Source of the DNA: Pseudomonas duriflava
GTDB taxonomy: Bacteria; Pseudomonadota; Gammaproteobacteria; Pseudomonadales; Pseudomonadaceae
Direction: 5' to 3'
Assembly: GCF_007830155.1 (NCBI RefSeq)
Contig: NZ_VLKY01000014.1
Span: forward strand, 32,051-96,050
Length of the DNA: 64,000 bases
The notes under the pieces were generated by a model that had not been told where the DNA came from, searched no databases, and saw only the letters and a program-made list of their open reading frames with translations. The position numbers and the translations under genes are program-made. Below, one piece after another: positions 22,198 to 32,287 of this stretch (positions within the stretch are counted from its first letter, which is position 1; every line of letters starts with the position of its first letter).

Positions 22198-24303
22198 GTG
22201 AATCCAGTAATCAAGACATTTAAATTCGGTCAGCAGACCGTAACCCTGGAAACCGGGCGCATTGCCCGTCAAGCCAGTGGTGCCGTATTAGTATCGACTG
22301 AAGACGTTAGCGTCCTGGTGACGGTAGTAGGTGCAAAGTCTCCTGCCGAAGGCCGTGATTTCTTCCCGCTTTCAGTTCATTATCAGGAAAAGACCTATGC
22401 AGCAGGTCGAATTCCTGGCGGCTTCTTCAAGCGTGAAGGTCGGCCAAGCGAGAAGGAAACACTTACCTCACGTCTGATCGATCGTCCGATCCGTCCCCTG
22501 TTTCCTGAAGGCTTCATGAACGAAGTGCAAGTTGTTTGCACGGTAGTTTCAACTAACAAGAAGACTGATCCGGACATTGCTGCGATGATCGGTACTTCGG
22601 CTGCGTTGGCTATTTCAGGTATTCCATTCGCTGGTCCTATTGGCGCTGCACGCGTTGGTTTCCATCCTGAGCTGGGTTACATCCTCAACCCTACTTATGA
22701 GCAGCTAGAAAGCTCCAGGCTCGACATGGTCGTAGCGGGTACGTCAGATGCCGTATTGATGGTTGAGTCCGAAGCGGACGAGCTGACCGAAGATCAAATG
22801 TTGGGTGCAGTTCTATTCGCCCACGAAGAGTTCCAGGTTGTTATCGATACAATCAAGGCATTTGCTGCTGAAGCTGGCAAGCCAGCCTGGGAATGGCAGG
22901 CTCCAGCCGAAAACACCGTACTGGTTAACCAGTTAAAAGCGGAGTTTGGTGAGGCTATTTCGCAGGCCTACGCCATTACGATCAAGCAGGACCGCTATGC
23001 AGCCCTGGGTGCGCTACGTGACGAAGCGGTTGCCAAATTTGCTGGCGAGGCTGAAGGTCAGTTCAGTGCGGCCGAGGTTAAAGAGGTCTTTGGCCTTCTG
23101 GAATACCGCACCGTTCGTGAAAACATAGTCAATGGCAAGCCTCGTATCGATGGCCGTGATACCCGCACTGTGCGTCCATTGAAAATCGAAGTAGGCGTAC
23201 TGGACAAGACACATGGTTCTGCCCTGTTCACGCGCGGTGAAACTCAGGCGTTGGTTGTTGCTACGCTAGGTACAGCACGTGATGCGCAGTTGTTGGACAC
23301 CTTGGAAGGAGAGCGCCGCGATACTTTTATGCTGCACTACAACTTCCCACCTTTCTCTGTAGGTGAGTGTGGACGTATGGGTAGCCCGGGCCGTCGTGAG
23401 ATTGGTCATGGTCGCTTGGCACGTCGTGGCGTACAGGCCATGTTGCCTGCTCAGGAAGATTTCCCTTACAGCATTCGGGTTGTGTCGGAAATTACGGAGT
23501 CTAATGGTTCCAGCTCCATGGCTTCTGTATGTGGCGCCTCTCTAGCTTTGATGGATGCTGGCGTACCGGTACGTGCACCGGTGGCCGGTATTGCCATGGG
23601 CTTGGTCAAGGAAGGTGATAAGTTTGCCGTTCTGACCGATATCCTAGGTGATGAAGATCATCTGGGTGACATGGACTTTAAGGTAGCTGGTACTGATAAA
23701 GGTGTTACTGCTCTGCAGATGGACATCAAGATCAACGGTATTACCGAAGAGATCATGGAAATTGCCCTGGGCCAAGCCTTGGAAGCCCGTCTGAACATCC
23801 TTGGTCAGATGAACCAAGTGATTGCTAAGCCGCGTGCTGAACTGTCTGCAAATGCACCGACCATGCTCGCCATGAAAATCGATTCAGATAAGATTCGTGA
23901 CGTCATCGGTAAGGGCGGCGCTACGATCCGTGCTATTTGTGAAGAAACCAAGGCTTCGATCGATATCGAAGACGATGGTAGCGTGAAGATCTATGGCGAA
24001 ACTCGCGAAGCTGCAGAAGCGGCTCGGCAGCGTGTCTTGGGCATCACGGCGGAAGCTGAGATTGGCAAGATTTACGTTGGTAAGGTCGAGCGAATCGTAG
24101 ATTTTGGTGCTTTCGTCAATATCCTGCCTGGCAAGGATGGCCTGGTACATATTTCCCAGATCAGTGATCAGCGCATCGAGAAAGTAACCGATGTGTTGAA
24201 AGAGGGTCAGGAAGTGAAAGTACTGGTATTGGATGTCGATAACCGCGGCCGTATCAAACTTTCCATTAAAGATGTAGCTGCTGCAGAAGCATCTGGCGCC
24301 TAA
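22198..24303 (+). CDS. pnp: Polyribonucleotide nucleotidyltransferase (PNPase)
   Basis: Phosphorolytic 3'-5' exoribonuclease and degradosome component. It has 701 residues from the GTG at 22198, preceded by AAGAAGGA; family members begin [10 protein letters not shown]. It has two RNase PH domains ([14 protein letters not shown] in the first, [14 protein letters not shown] and [13 protein letters not shown] in the second). A KH domain ([15 protein letters not shown], about 560-610) and an S1 domain ([18 protein letters not shown], about 622-690) follow. An upstream in-frame ATG at 22114 lies within the rpsO terminator and is rejected. Confidence 0.97.
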   Translation: MNPVIKTFKFGQQTVTLETGRIARQASGAVLVSTEDVSVLVTVVGAKSPAEGRDFFPLSVHYQEKTYAAGRIPGGFFKREGRPSEKETLTSRLIDRPIRPLFPEGFMNEVQVVCTVVSTNKKTDPDIAAMIGTSAALAISGIPFAGPIGAARVGFHPELGYILNPTYEQLESSRLDMVVAGTSDAVLMVESEADELTEDQMLGAVLFAHEEFQVVIDTIKAFAAEAGKPAWEWQAPAENTVLVNQLKAEFGEAISQAYAITIKQDRYAALGALRDEAVAKFAGEAEGQFSAAEVKEVFGLLEYRTVRENIVNGKPRIDGRDTRTVRPLKIEVGVLDKTHGSALFTRGETQALVVATLGTARDAQLLDTLEGERRDTFMLHYNFPPFSVGECGRMGSPGRREIGHGRLARRGVQAMLPAQEDFPYSIRVVSEITESNGSSSMASVCGASLALMDAGVPVRAPVAGIAMGLVKEGDKFAVLTDILGDEDHLGDMDFKVAGTDKGVTALQMDIKINGITEEIMEIALGQALEARLNILGQMNQVIAKPRAELSANAPTMLAMKIDSDKIRDVIGKGGATIRAICEETKASIDIEDDGSVKIYGETREAAEAARQRVLGITAEAEIGKIYVGKVERIVDFGAFVNILPGKDGLVHISQISDQRIEKVTDVLKEGQEVKVLVLDVDNRGRIKLSIKDVAAAEASGA

Positions 24304-24314
24304 GTAGAGTAAGT

Positions 24315-24346
24315 TAAAAAACCCGGCCTAGCGCCGGGTTTTTTTA
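24315..24346 (+). terminator. Terminator after pnp
   Basis: AAAAAACCCGGC...GCCGGGTTTTTTT: a strong GC stem flanked by A and T runs, probably bidirectional, 11 bases after the pnp stop. Confidence 0.92.
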
Positions 24347-24476
24347 TAATAGTTCCGTCACTTTCAATCATGCAAGTTGCAATGGAGAAAACTAACCTTA
24401 ATGCAATATGCAACTGATTAAAGTTGGCTTTATTCGTTAAGTTATTGATTTTATTGGATAAAAAAATTCTTAAATA

Positions 24477-24492
24477 TGGCATAGCTATTGCG
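24477..24492 (+). promoter_or_regulatory. Candidate sigma-54 promoter of the BON-domain gene
   Basis: TGGCATAGCTATTGCG: GG at 24478-24479 and GC at 24490-24491, the exact -24/-12 spacing, with a perfect TTGC half. Predicted transcription start is near 24503, giving a leader of about 48 bases. The sequence upstream is A/T-rich, as expected for an enhancer-dependent promoter. Confidence 0.6.
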
Positions 24493-24550
24493 AATCTAGG
24501 GTATCTGGGCAAGGACCCGGTGTATACCTAAGGAAACAGGAGTTATAACC

Positions 24551-24913
24551 ATGAAAAAAACTTTCACGACATTTGCTGCCGTTGCTGCTGCCGCTACTGC
24601 TTTAAGTATGCCTCTTGCCGGTAGCGTATTGGCTGCCACAGATACTCTGCCCATGATGGTAGCTGCCAATGACACCGTTGATCAGGCTAAGGAAGAAGTT
24701 TCTGATACTTGGATTACCGGAAAGGTGAAGTCCTCCTTCCTAGCAGATGACCATATCAAAGGTACAGACATCAAGGTTGAAACCAACAAAGGCGTGGTTT
24801 CTTTATCAGGCATGGTTAATACCGATGCGCAGCGTGAGTTGGCTATTGAAAAAGCCCAAAACATCAAGGGTGTTAAAGACGTCTCAGCGGATGGTTTGAA
24901 AGCGGCTGAATAA
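24551..24913 (+). CDS. Periplasmic BON-domain protein, OsmY-like
   Basis: A 120-residue secreted protein. A signal peptide is evident (MKKTFTTFAAVAAAATALS...VLA, cleavage about residue 28). One BON domain follows (about 50-115: ITGKVKSSFLADDHIKG, VVSLSGMVNT, IKGVKDVSADGL). OsmY of E. coli has two such domains and binds the cell envelope under osmotic stress; this copy has one. A good ribosome-binding site (AACAGGAG) precedes the ATG. A sigma-54-type promoter lies upstream and a hairpin after it, so it is a single-gene unit. The exact role is unknown. Confidence 0.85.
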   Translation: MKKTFTTFAAVAAAATALSMPLAGSVLAATDTLPMMVAANDTVDQAKEEVSDTWITGKVKSSFLADDHIKGTDIKVETNKGVVSLSGMVNTDAQRELAIEKAQNIKGVKDVSADGLKAAE

Positions 24914-24924
24914 GTAAAGCAATA

Positions 24925-24948
24925 GGGCGAGTGAAATGCTCGCCCTTG
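24925..24948 (+). terminator. Terminator after the BON-domain gene
   Basis: Stem GGGCGAG/CTCGCCC with a seven-base loop, followed by TT only. It is also a possible boundary before the next gene at 24971. Confidence 0.65.
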
Positions 24949-24970
24949 GCGTTATTAAGAGGTAAGCGCC

Positions 24971-25414
24971 ATGTCTAAGACAACCGATACACTATTTGAT
25001 CTGATTGCAATCACTAATGATGGACGCTTGTTTTATGAGTCAGCCATTGCGTTGATTTCTAGTCCACAACTAAAAACCTTGTTCTCTGAAATGGCGAGAG
25101 CAAAGGCTAATCTAAGCACTGTATTGAGCCAACAACTCACTGCTGTAAAAAGCTCTCCTGCTAATGACAGCGGCCTGGTTGGCCAATTTAAAATGTTTTA
25201 TATCCATGCCCTTGCAGCACTTCAACAATGTAGCGACGCATCCTGCCTTCAGGAATTGGAGGAGATTGAGGCACATCTGTTAGATGTTCTTGAGTCAGCG
25301 GTGGTTGAATGCGATGAAATTAGCCACTTGCCTGTTCTTCACATGCAGATGAAGCGAGTCAGGCTATGCCATGCCCATTTATTAGAGCTGAAGCGCCGTT
25401 TGAGGGTGGCCTGA
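24971..25414 (+). CDS. PA2169-type four-helix-bundle protein (DUF2383-like)
   Basis: A soluble protein of 147 residues with no signal peptide, predicted mostly helical. The opening TLFDLIAITNDGRLFYESA and the following SSPQLKTLFSEMARAKANL resemble the ferritin-like four-helix-bundle family typified by P. aeruginosa PA2169. The function of this family is unknown. The ribosome-binding site AAGAGGTAAG precedes the ATG at 24971. The gene converges on the DUF2845 gene, three bases away. Confidence 0.7.
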   Translation: MSKTTDTLFDLIAITNDGRLFYESAIALISSPQLKTLFSEMARAKANLSTVLSQQLTAVKSSPANDSGLVGQFKMFYIHALAALQQCSDASCLQELEEIEAHLLDVLESAVVECDEISHLPVLHMQMKRVRLCHAHLLELKRRLRVA

Positions 25415-25417
25415 ATT

Positions 25418-25744
25418 TTAAGGACCCCTCAGGCTTTTAATACTAAAAAGCCTGTCACCCCGGAAAGTCAGGTAATAATACATTCCGTTCCAAGGTCCAT
25501 AAACCCATTGCTGAACCCTTACTTCAGCACGATAGTGGTGGTATGGATTGATGATCTCTCGATAACCAAGGTCTGTTTTGCTGGCTGGCTCGCCACATTT
25601 CCGCTGCACTTCAAAAAGCGTGTCTTCGGTATTGATCAATTGATTACCACACCGTAAGGAGTCAGCTATTGTTTGGGTTGAGCACGTTAACCCAAGGCAG
25701 AGCGCTAGTATGAGTTTACTGGCTGACTTCTTTAGGTATTTCAT
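25418..25744 (-). CDS. DUF2845 family exported protein
   Basis: A 108-residue protein with a signal peptide (MKYLKKSASKLILALCLGLTC..., cleavage about residue 27). A mature part follows with two cysteines in LRCGNQLIN and RKCGEP and an aromatic-rich end (RVQQWVYGPWNGMYYYLTF). This matches the DUF2845 pattern, with a GEP/A turn as in SmpA/OmlA-like folds. I chose the start at 25744 because it begins the signal peptide cleanly; an upstream ATG at 25762 is possible. Its function is unknown, probably periplasmic. Confidence 0.75.
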   Translation of the reverse strand: MKYLKKSASKLILALCLGLTCSTQTIADSLRCGNQLINTEDTLFEVQRKCGEPASKTDLGYREIINPYHHYRAEVRVQQWVYGPWNGMYYYLTFRGDRLFSIKSLRGP

Positions 25745-25762
25745 GCCGTGCTCTTCACGCAT

Positions 25763-26227
25763 AAATTTAATGAGACCAAAACGTTAAGAAGTAGCTAGAG
25801 ATAGCTCCCTGATATACCCATTCTGAGTACTGGCAGCCTAGTAGCCTCGATAAGCAGTCAGCACTAAGTTCAGAGAGGCTAAACCACTATCATGTAGCTT
25901 AACCGCCTGGATATCTACATTGGCAGGGTGACAGATATTCAAGATCAAGAAAACGCTGATGCGTTTGACAGCATTGTTAATCACTGCCAAGTATAAGGAT
26001 GGAACCGGCCAACATTCTTATTAGCTAACCCAATATTAATGACAGTAATAGCACTAGAGTTGGTGTAGTCAGCAGAACCATTATCCATTTGATTAAGACT
26101 GTTTTTATATGGGGTTTGCTGACTATACGGCTCCGGCAGATAACTCTGTAGAGATGTTTGAAAGCCAGTAGCTTTTAAAGGCATGCCCAGGCGGGTCGAC
26201 TAGTACGGCTTTGAAAGCTCCTCGGGC
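25763..26227. other. Intergenic stretch, possible gene remnant
   Basis: No convincing gene. On the minus strand, an open stretch (26184-25981, with SLNQMDNGSADYTNSSAITV) ends at a TGA. A second open stretch in another frame (about 25978-25840, with HPANVDIQAVKLHDSGLASL) follows it closely. The two might be pieces of one frameshifted gene. I do not recognise either, and no ribosome-binding site or promoter stands out. Confidence 0.3.
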
Positions 26228-27244
26228 TTACAACTGTAAAATCAATGTTTTGAGCGGTGAGCGGCCATCGAACGAGGGGAAGTCACTGGCGGGAGGCAGG
26301 ATCTGACAATCGCGCACCGGGCGGCCGAGTTTGTTGGCACAGCGTATCACGGTCTCTTGCCATTCGGTCATATCGACCTTAGCCAAGTTATTACAGCACA
26401 CGAGAGTGCCACCATTGGCTGTGGCTAGAAGCGCAGGCTTAATAAGGCTCTGGTAATCCCTTAGCAAATCGACTGTTCCGAACGGGCTTTTTGCCCAGGC
26501 GGGTGGGTCTAGAAAGACCAGATCGAACGAGCGGGCCTGCAGCCGAGGATAACTGGGTAGATGCTGTCCGTGACGGCGTGAAATAGGCAGGCCCGCTAAC
26601 TGTCGAATGGCTGGAAAGTAGTCGGACTGGACAAAGTGCATCAAGGGCAATGTCGGGTTCAGACGATTATTTTCCTGACCTACTGCTAGATTTCGTGCGG
26701 CAAAATCAAGATTCCAGACCTCGCTGGCGCCACCTGCCGCAGCGCATAAACCTACCCCGCAGGTATAGGCGAAGAGATTGAGTACCGATCGGCCTGCGCT
26801 GTTCTGTTTAATCCAATCCCTGGCGTTACGCAGATCAAGAAACAGTAGGGGGTCCTGACCCTCATGCCGGCTGCGAATACGGTAGTTAAGCCCCCACTCA
26901 TGACCTATGGTCGGCTCAAGCGCCTCCAGGGTCGGAGTATAAACCGCATCGGTACGGTCGATCCGCGAGTTGCCTTGGGAGCGATTGTTGTAGATCAGAT
27001 GCAGCGCCTGATCGAGGTGTCGCTCAATTCGTGTATGTAAAGCGAACAAGGCATCTCGATCAAGCGGCGTATGAAAGCTTTGTATGAGCAGCTGAGAACC
27101 ATAGCGGTCAATGGTAAGCCCTGAGGCGCCTTCCTGTGTACCATGAAAGAGGCGATAGCAATCTGTACCCTCGGTATGTAGCTGCGCCAGGAGAGACTCA
27201 CGGCGGGATAGAGCATCGTCCAGGGCAGAGAGAAGCGAAGTCAT
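26228..27244 (-). CDS. Class I SAM-dependent RNA methyltransferase (RlmI/RlmL-like)
   Basis: A 338-residue cytosolic methyltransferase. The N-terminal part has an EEHI/PUA-associated look (YRLFHGTQEGASGLTIDRYG). The SAM fold is marked by SVLNLFAYTCGVGLCAAAGGA (about residue 152) and the catalytic-loop motif FDLVFLDPPAWAKS (about 243). The LFAYTCG and DPPAW motifs are those of the RlmI/RlmK family that make m5C or m7G in 23S rRNA, but the target base cannot be told. It is a single gene, separated by about 70 bases from the MpaB-type gene. Confidence 0.8.
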   Translation of the reverse strand: MTSLLSALDDALSRRESLLAQLHTEGTDCYRLFHGTQEGASGLTIDRYGSQLLIQSFHTPLDRDALFALHTRIERHLDQALHLIYNNRSQGNSRIDRTDAVYTPTLEALEPTIGHEWGLNYRIRSRHEGQDPLLFLDLRNARDWIKQNSAGRSVLNLFAYTCGVGLCAAAGGASEVWNLDFAARNLAVGQENNRLNPTLPLMHFVQSDYFPAIRQLAGLPISRRHGQHLPSYPRLQARSFDLVFLDPPAWAKSPFGTVDLLRDYQSLIKPALLATANGGTLVCCNNLAKVDMTEWQETVIRCANKLGRPVRDCQILPPASDFPSFDGRSPLKTLILQL

Positions 27245-27313
27245 AACAGATCTTATGCAATAGGGCAGATGAAGACGCGCAGAATACAGGTTGTTAGGAA
27301 GCTGTGCGAATGA

Positions 27314-28192
27314 TCAAGGATGCGTGGTCTTGCTCATGCGGCGTCGTGCCCGATGCGAAGAGCCATTACGGACTGCCCACCGTAAGAGCGGGGCCGTACG
27401 CTCGACACCCACACGTACTAGACGGCGTTCTATCGGCCCAGGCCTTAACTCCAATTGTTCGGCTGCCCAAAGAGGAAGCAGGTCAACACCTGCCCGCATC
27501 ATCAGAGAACCGAATGGCTTGGCTAAGGCGCTGGGCGCAGGGGCGTTAAACAGCACGCGTGTCACCTCGCGGGTTCGGTCGTCATAGATAAGCGCTGAAC
27601 GCATGGCTTGTAGGTAAGCGTCTACTTCCGCGCACGACTCTGGTATGTCCTGTGCGCCGAGACGCCGCGCAATTAGAGCAACTTCTTGGTAGTAGCGATC
27701 TTGCTCTGCAATAGATAGCGTTGGGTTGAAGTAGCGTAGATAAGCTTTAAGAAAGTGGCTGACCTCGGCCACATGGACCCAAGTAAGCAAATGTGGATCG
27801 TCGGCAGCATAAGGGCGCCCATCTGCAGCGAAGCCCCTGACCTGTGTATGAATGACACGTACTTTATCAATCAGGCGGTCTGCGTCGGCGCGGCTGCCAA
27901 ACGTAGTGGCAGCAATGAATTGCCCGGTACGGCGCAGGCGTCCCAGCATATCTTCACGAAATCGTGAGTGGTCCCATACACCTGCCAATGCCAAAGGGTG
28001 AAGCATTTGTAGGAGCAGGGCTGCAATACCGCCAATCAGCATGCAGGTAAAGTCACTATGGACTTTCCAGCAGACCGAATCAGGCCCGAACAGCCCAGGA
28101 TCACCGGGCGGGTTCTCATAGTCGATGCCGCCCAGGCTTAACCCGGTCAAGCTCATGACCTGACTTTCGATACGACGTCGTAACGCTTCCAT
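27314..28192 (-). CDS. MpaB-family oxygenase (DUF2236)
   Basis: A 292-residue protein of the latex-clearing-protein/MpaB-like family (DUF2236), putative b-type haem oxygenases. Seen: a GPDSVCWKVHSDFTCMLIGG entry, then LHPLALAGVWDHSRFREDMLGRL, GSRADADRLIDKVRVIHTQVRG, and HLLTWVHVAEVSHFLKAYLRY. The conserved Arg/His residues proposed as haem ligands are present. The C-terminus is rich in Arg (RRRMSKTTHP). The substrate is unknown. It has its own start after a gap from acs and is probably monocistronic. Confidence 0.8.
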   Translation of the reverse strand: MEALRRRIESQVMSLTGLSLGGIDYENPPGDPGLFGPDSVCWKVHSDFTCMLIGGIAALLLQMLHPLALAGVWDHSRFREDMLGRLRRTGQFIAATTFGSRADADRLIDKVRVIHTQVRGFAADGRPYAADDPHLLTWVHVAEVSHFLKAYLRYFNPTLSIAEQDRYYQEVALIARRLGAQDIPESCAEVDAYLQAMRSALIYDDRTREVTRVLFNAPAPSALAKPFGSLMMRAGVDLLPLWAAEQLELRPGPIERRLVRVGVERTAPLLRWAVRNGSSHRARRRMSKTTHP

Positions 28193-28342
28193 TGCTGCCT
28201 CGATACAACATCTATCCCAAGCAACTCATCATGCTAGGGTTTGAATGAGGATGCCATAAAGAGACACCAAGCCAGTATCAGTTCTCAGTGATTTGCCGCC
28301 CGGCAAAGGCATAAGAGCGCTTAAGCCGGGCAGGTATGACTA

Positions 28343-30292
28343 TCAAGACTTGGCAGCCCGGTTAAGACGATGGTTTATCAACTCTTGAACAACCGAAGGG
28401 TCAGCAAGCGTCGAAGTATCTCCTAGGGTATCTAGCTCGTCACAGGCAATCTTGCGCAAGATACGCCGCATGATCTTGCCAGAGCGAGTTTTGGGCAGGC
28501 GTGGCGCCCATTGAAGAAAGTCCGGCTTAGCAAAACTACCGATCTCAGAAGCTACTTGGGCAATCAGGCGTTTCTTGAGTTCTTCGCTAGGCTGGACACC
28601 ACCCATAGGTGTAACGAAGGCATAAACGCATTGGCCTTTGACATCATGAGGACAACCTACCACAGCGGCTTCGGCGACTTCGTCATGTAGAGCCAACACG
28701 CTTTCCACTTCGGCGGTTCCGATCCGGTGCCCGGAAACATTGATGACATCGTCGACCCGGCCGGTAATCCAGTAATACCCGTCCTCGTCGCGACGGGCAC
28801 CGTCGCCTGTGAAGTAATAACCTGGGTATGCCTTGAAATAGGTATCGATCATGCGCTGGTGATCACCATAGATACTACGGATCTGGCTCGGCCAACTGGC
28901 CTTGATAGCGAGGACGCCCGAGCCGGAGCCTTCTATCTCTTTGCCTTGATCATCCAACAGCACCGGTTGGACACCAAAGAAGGGGCGCGTTGCGGAGCCT
29001 GGCTTAAGCTCGGTAGCACCTGGTAGCGGCGCGATGAGAATGCTGCCTGTCTCGGTTTGCCACCACGTATCAACCACCGGGCACCGCTGCTCTCCTACGA
29101 CTCGGTAATACCATTCCCAAGCCTCCGGGTTAATCGGCTCGCCTACACTTCCCAACAGGCGCAGGCTTGCCCTTGAACTCTTATGCACATGGGCGTCGCC
29201 TTCACGCATGAGGGCTCGGATGGCTGTTGGTGCCGTATAGAAAATGTTGACCTGGTGTTTATCTACAACCTGCCAGAAACGCGAGGCATCCGGATAGCTC
29301 GGCATACCTTCATAGACTAGGGTCGTGGCGCCATTGGCAAGCGGGCCATAGACAATATAACTATGACCCGTGACCCAGCCCACATCGGCTGTGCACCAGA
29401 AAATCTCTCCTTCGTGATAATCAAAAATGTATTTGAAGGTTAGGGCAGCGCCCAGAAGATATCCGCCCGTGGTATGCAGTACCCCCTTGGGTTTGCCTGT
29501 GGAGCCTGAGGTGTACAGGATAAAGAGAGGATGTTCGGCGTCGACCGGTTCGGCAGGGCATTCATCTTCGACCTGCTGAATCGCCTCGTGGTACCAGCTA
29601 TCACGGCCTTCACTCCAGGCAGTTTCGCCCTGGGTACGCTGAACCACAATCACACTGGAAACATTTGGGCAGGAGGCCAAGGCTTTATCGACATTATTCT
29701 TGAGCGGAACGATTTTGCCGCCACGAACGCCTTCATCGGCAGTTATTACTGTCCGGCAATCGGCATCAAGGATGCGGTCGCGTAGCGCATCGGGGGAAAA
29801 GCCACCAAACACTACGGAATGAACGGCCCCTAGGCGTGCACAGGCGAGCATGGCATAGGCCGCCTCAGGAATCATGGGTAGGTACAGACAGACCCGGTCA
29901 CCCTTTTTTACACCGCGTGCCTTGAGTACATTAGCCAGGCGGCATACGTTTCGATGCAGTTCACGGTAAGTGATTTTGGCCGAGTCCGCCGGGTTGTCGC
30001 CTTCCCAGATGAGAGCGACCTGATCGCCGCGGTGTTCAAGGTGCCGATCGATACAGTTGTAAGCTACATTTAGCTGACCACCGGAAAACCAAGAGGCCTC
30101 GCCTTTTGCAAGATCGCTATGGTGGACTTTATTCCACGGAGTAAACCACTCCAGCATGGTAGACGCCTGCTCAGCCCAGAAACGATCTGGCTCTTCCACC
30201 GATTGGCGGTAAAGACGCTCATAGCCGTCACTATCGAGCAAAGCGTTCTGCTTTACGGCGTCTGGTACAGGGTAGCGGTGATGTTCAGACAT
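28343..30292 (-). CDS. acs: Acetyl-CoA synthetase (acetate-CoA ligase)
   Basis: Activates acetate to acetyl-CoA through an acetyl-AMP intermediate. It has 649 residues, full length. The adenylation motifs [19 protein letters not shown] and [20 protein letters not shown] are clear, and [13 protein letters not shown] holds the hinge. The acetylation-sensitive catalytic Lys lies in [11 protein letters not shown] near the C-terminus. AGGAG precedes the ATG at 30292. A CA-rich motif overlapping the ribosome-binding region suggests Hfq/Crc catabolite repression. It lies downstream of pgi, as in P. aeruginosa (acsB). Confidence 0.97.
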   Translation of the reverse strand: MSEHHRYPVPDAVKQNALLDSDGYERLYRQSVEEPDRFWAEQASTMLEWFTPWNKVHHSDLAKGEASWFSGGQLNVAYNCIDRHLEHRGDQVALIWEGDNPADSAKITYRELHRNVCRLANVLKARGVKKGDRVCLYLPMIPEAAYAMLACARLGAVHSVVFGGFSPDALRDRILDADCRTVITADEGVRGGKIVPLKNNVDKALASCPNVSSVIVVQRTQGETAWSEGRDSWYHEAIQQVEDECPAEPVDAEHPLFILYTSGSTGKPKGVLHTTGGYLLGAALTFKYIFDYHEGEIFWCTADVGWVTGHSYIVYGPLANGATTLVYEGMPSYPDASRFWQVVDKHQVNIFYTAPTAIRALMREGDAHVHKSSRASLRLLGSVGEPINPEAWEWYYRVVGEQRCPVVDTWWQTETGSILIAPLPGATELKPGSATRPFFGVQPVLLDDQGKEIEGSGSGVLAIKASWPSQIRSIYGDHQRMIDTYFKAYPGYYFTGDGARRDEDGYYWITGRVDDVINVSGHRIGTAEVESVLALHDEVAEAAVVGCPHDVKGQCVYAFVTPMGGVQPSEELKKRLIAQVASEIGSFAKPDFLQWAPRLPKTRSGKIMRRILRKIACDELDTLGDTSTLADPSVVQELINHRLNRAAKS

Positions 30293-30298
30293 GGCGGG

Positions 30299-30315
30299 CT
30301 CCTGTTGTGGTTGTT
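30299..30315 (-). promoter_or_regulatory. CA-rich Hfq/Crc-type motif at the acs ribosome-binding site
   Basis: The minus strand reads AACAACCACAACAGGAG, 7 bases before the acs ATG. Repeated A-A-N triplets adjoining the Shine-Dalgarno are what Hfq with Crc binds to block translation in Pseudomonas. This is sequence-based inference. The antagonist RNA gene crcZ is about 6 kb away on the same strand. Confidence 0.5.
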
Positions 30316-30403
30316 CTCCGCATCAACTATTGAGATTAGGCGGCTTTTCCACAGCAGGGTTCAGCCTGATAGTATTTCTGGTAAAAAGTAGCAGTAGGGA
30401 ATA

Positions 30404-30428
30404 AAGAAAGCGCCGCAAGGCGGCGCTT
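30404..30428 (-). terminator. Terminator after pgi
   Basis: On the minus strand AAGCGCCGCC-TTGC-GGCGCTTT: a stable GC stem followed by TTTCTTT, 14 bases after the pgi stop. It separates pgi from acs. Confidence 0.85.
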
Positions 30429-30441
30429 GGAGGGGGAGCGA

Positions 30442-32106
30442 TTAACCGCGGTGATGGCGGCGGAAATACTCCACTAAGCCTTGGGTTGACCCGTCAGTGG
30501 CCTTGCCTTCAGCCGCGCCGATAAGATGCTGATAGACATCTTTACCCAGTTCTTTACCAAGCTCCACGCCCCACTGATCAAAGGCGTTGATACCCCAGAT
30601 GACGCTCTGTACGAAAACCTTATGCTCATACAGGGCAACCAGGGCACCCAGGCTGCTTGGCGTAACGCGCTCGAATACCAGTGTATTACTCGGTCGGTTA
30701 CCAGGAATGACCTTGTGCGGCGCCAGCGTGGCGACTTGCTCTTCCGAAAGGCCCTTGGCGCGTAGCTCCGCCTCGGCTTCCTCCTGGGTCTTGCCCAGCA
30801 TTAACGCCTGACTCTGAGACAGGCAATTGGCATACAGCCACTGATGATGATCTTCGATCGGGTGATGGCTGACGACTGGAACGATAAAATCACAAGGGAT
30901 CAGTAAGGTACCCTGGTGCAGGAGCTGGTGATAGGCATGCTGACCATTGGTGCCTACGCCACCCCAGATGACCGGGCCGGTCGCCAGCGAGACAGGCGAT
31001 CCATCCTGGCGGACTCGCTTGCCATTGGACTCCATGTCCATCTGTTGCAAGTGCTTGGTGAAGTCGCGTAGATAATGGTCATAGGTGAGTACGGCATGGC
31101 TCTGGGCGTTCCAGAAATTCCCGTACCAAACGCCCAGCAGGCCGAGTAGAACCGGCATGTTGCTTTCGAACGGGGCGTTCAGGAAATGCTGGTCCATGCT
31201 GTAGGCGCCAGCCAGTAGATCCTTGAAGTTGGACATGCCTATTGCCAATGCAACGGGCAATCCAATGGCCGACCATAGCGAATAACGACCGCCTACCCAG
31301 TCCCACATCGGGAAAATATTGTCTTCATGAATGCCGAACTCGACGGCATATTTGACATTGCTGGAGACAGCGATGAAATGTTTATGTAGGTCCTGCTCTG
31401 GGCAGCCCTGGCCAAGGCACCAAGCGCGTGCAGCCTGAGCGTTCTTTAGCGTTTCCAGCGTGCCGAATGACTTTGAGGACACGATGAACAGGGTGGTTTC
31501 AGCCTGCAACTTGGCAATTAATTCATAGAATTCGCTACCGTCAATATTAGCCAGGTAATGACAGCGTACATTGGGCTGGCTATAGGGCAGCAAGGCTTCG
31601 GCGACTTGCTGCGGGCCGAGGAAAGAGCCGCCAATACCAATATTGACTACATCAGTAATGGCCCTGCCCGTAAAACCTTGCCAGAGACCGCGATGGATCC
31701 GATTAACCAGTTCGGTCAGCTTGCTGAGCACTCCATGCACTTCCGGCATGACATCAATGCCATTGACCAGCACCTTGTCGCCAACCGGACGACGTAGCGC
31801 CGTATGCAAAGCGGGACGTCCTTCCGAAGAGTTGACAGGTTCACCGTCAAGCAAGGCCCTGATTGCACCCTCAAGACCAGCCTCGCGAGCAAGGGAGGTC
31901 AACAAGCTGCGCGTCTGCCGACTAATGAGGTTCTTGGAGTAATCGAGAAACAGCCCGCAGGTGTCCAGAGAAAACTGTTTAAAGCGTTCGGGATCGGCCG
32001 CAAAAGCGTTACGCATGGTGAATGTCTGCATCTCTTGGCGATGATCAGCCAAGGCTTTCCAGGCATTCAACTGGGTAACGTCGAGGGGCTGTCGGTAATA
32101 CTCCAT
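30442..32106 (-). CDS. pgi: Glucose-6-phosphate isomerase
   Basis: Interconverts glucose-6-phosphate and fructose-6-phosphate. It has 554 residues. Signatures: [32 protein letters not shown], the family pattern [19 protein letters not shown], and the C-terminal [18 protein letters not shown] with the catalytic Lys after it. It stands between panC and acs; in P. aeruginosa panD occupies the panC-pgi gap, but it is not here. Confidence 0.98.
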   Translation of the reverse strand: MEYYRQPLDVTQLNAWKALADHRQEMQTFTMRNAFAADPERFKQFSLDTCGLFLDYSKNLISRQTRSLLTSLAREAGLEGAIRALLDGEPVNSSEGRPALHTALRRPVGDKVLVNGIDVMPEVHGVLSKLTELVNRIHRGLWQGFTGRAITDVVNIGIGGSFLGPQQVAEALLPYSQPNVRCHYLANIDGSEFYELIAKLQAETTLFIVSSKSFGTLETLKNAQAARAWCLGQGCPEQDLHKHFIAVSSNVKYAVEFGIHEDNIFPMWDWVGGRYSLWSAIGLPVALAIGMSNFKDLLAGAYSMDQHFLNAPFESNMPVLLGLLGVWYGNFWNAQSHAVLTYDHYLRDFTKHLQQMDMESNGKRVRQDGSPVSLATGPVIWGGVGTNGQHAYHQLLHQGTLLIPCDFIVPVVSHHPIEDHHQWLYANCLSQSQALMLGKTQEEAEAELRAKGLSEEQVATLAPHKVIPGNRPSNTLVFERVTPSSLGALVALYEHKVFVQSVIWGINAFDQWGVELGKELGKDVYQHLIGAAEGKATDGSTQGLVEYFRRHHRG

Positions 32107-32235
32107 TGCGTTCGGCTTCCTTCGGTAGGTCTTATCGGATGTTATGCACTACATCGTAGGGGCTAATATCGTGTGCAGAGGCTATAGCACGCTACATCGG
32201 GCGTGTCCGTCAAGCCAATTGACGGGATTCAGACA

Positions 32236-32261
32236 CAAAAAAGCCCGGCATGTTCCGGGCT
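32236..32261 (-). terminator. Terminator after panC
   Basis: On the minus strand AGCCCGG-AACATG-CCGGGCT followed by TTTTTT, 27 bases beyond the panC stop. It closes the folK-panB-panC transcript, so pgi has its own promoter in 32107-32235. Confidence 0.9.
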
Positions 32262-32287
32262 CCAGCGAAGCGCTATAGGAATGCGGG

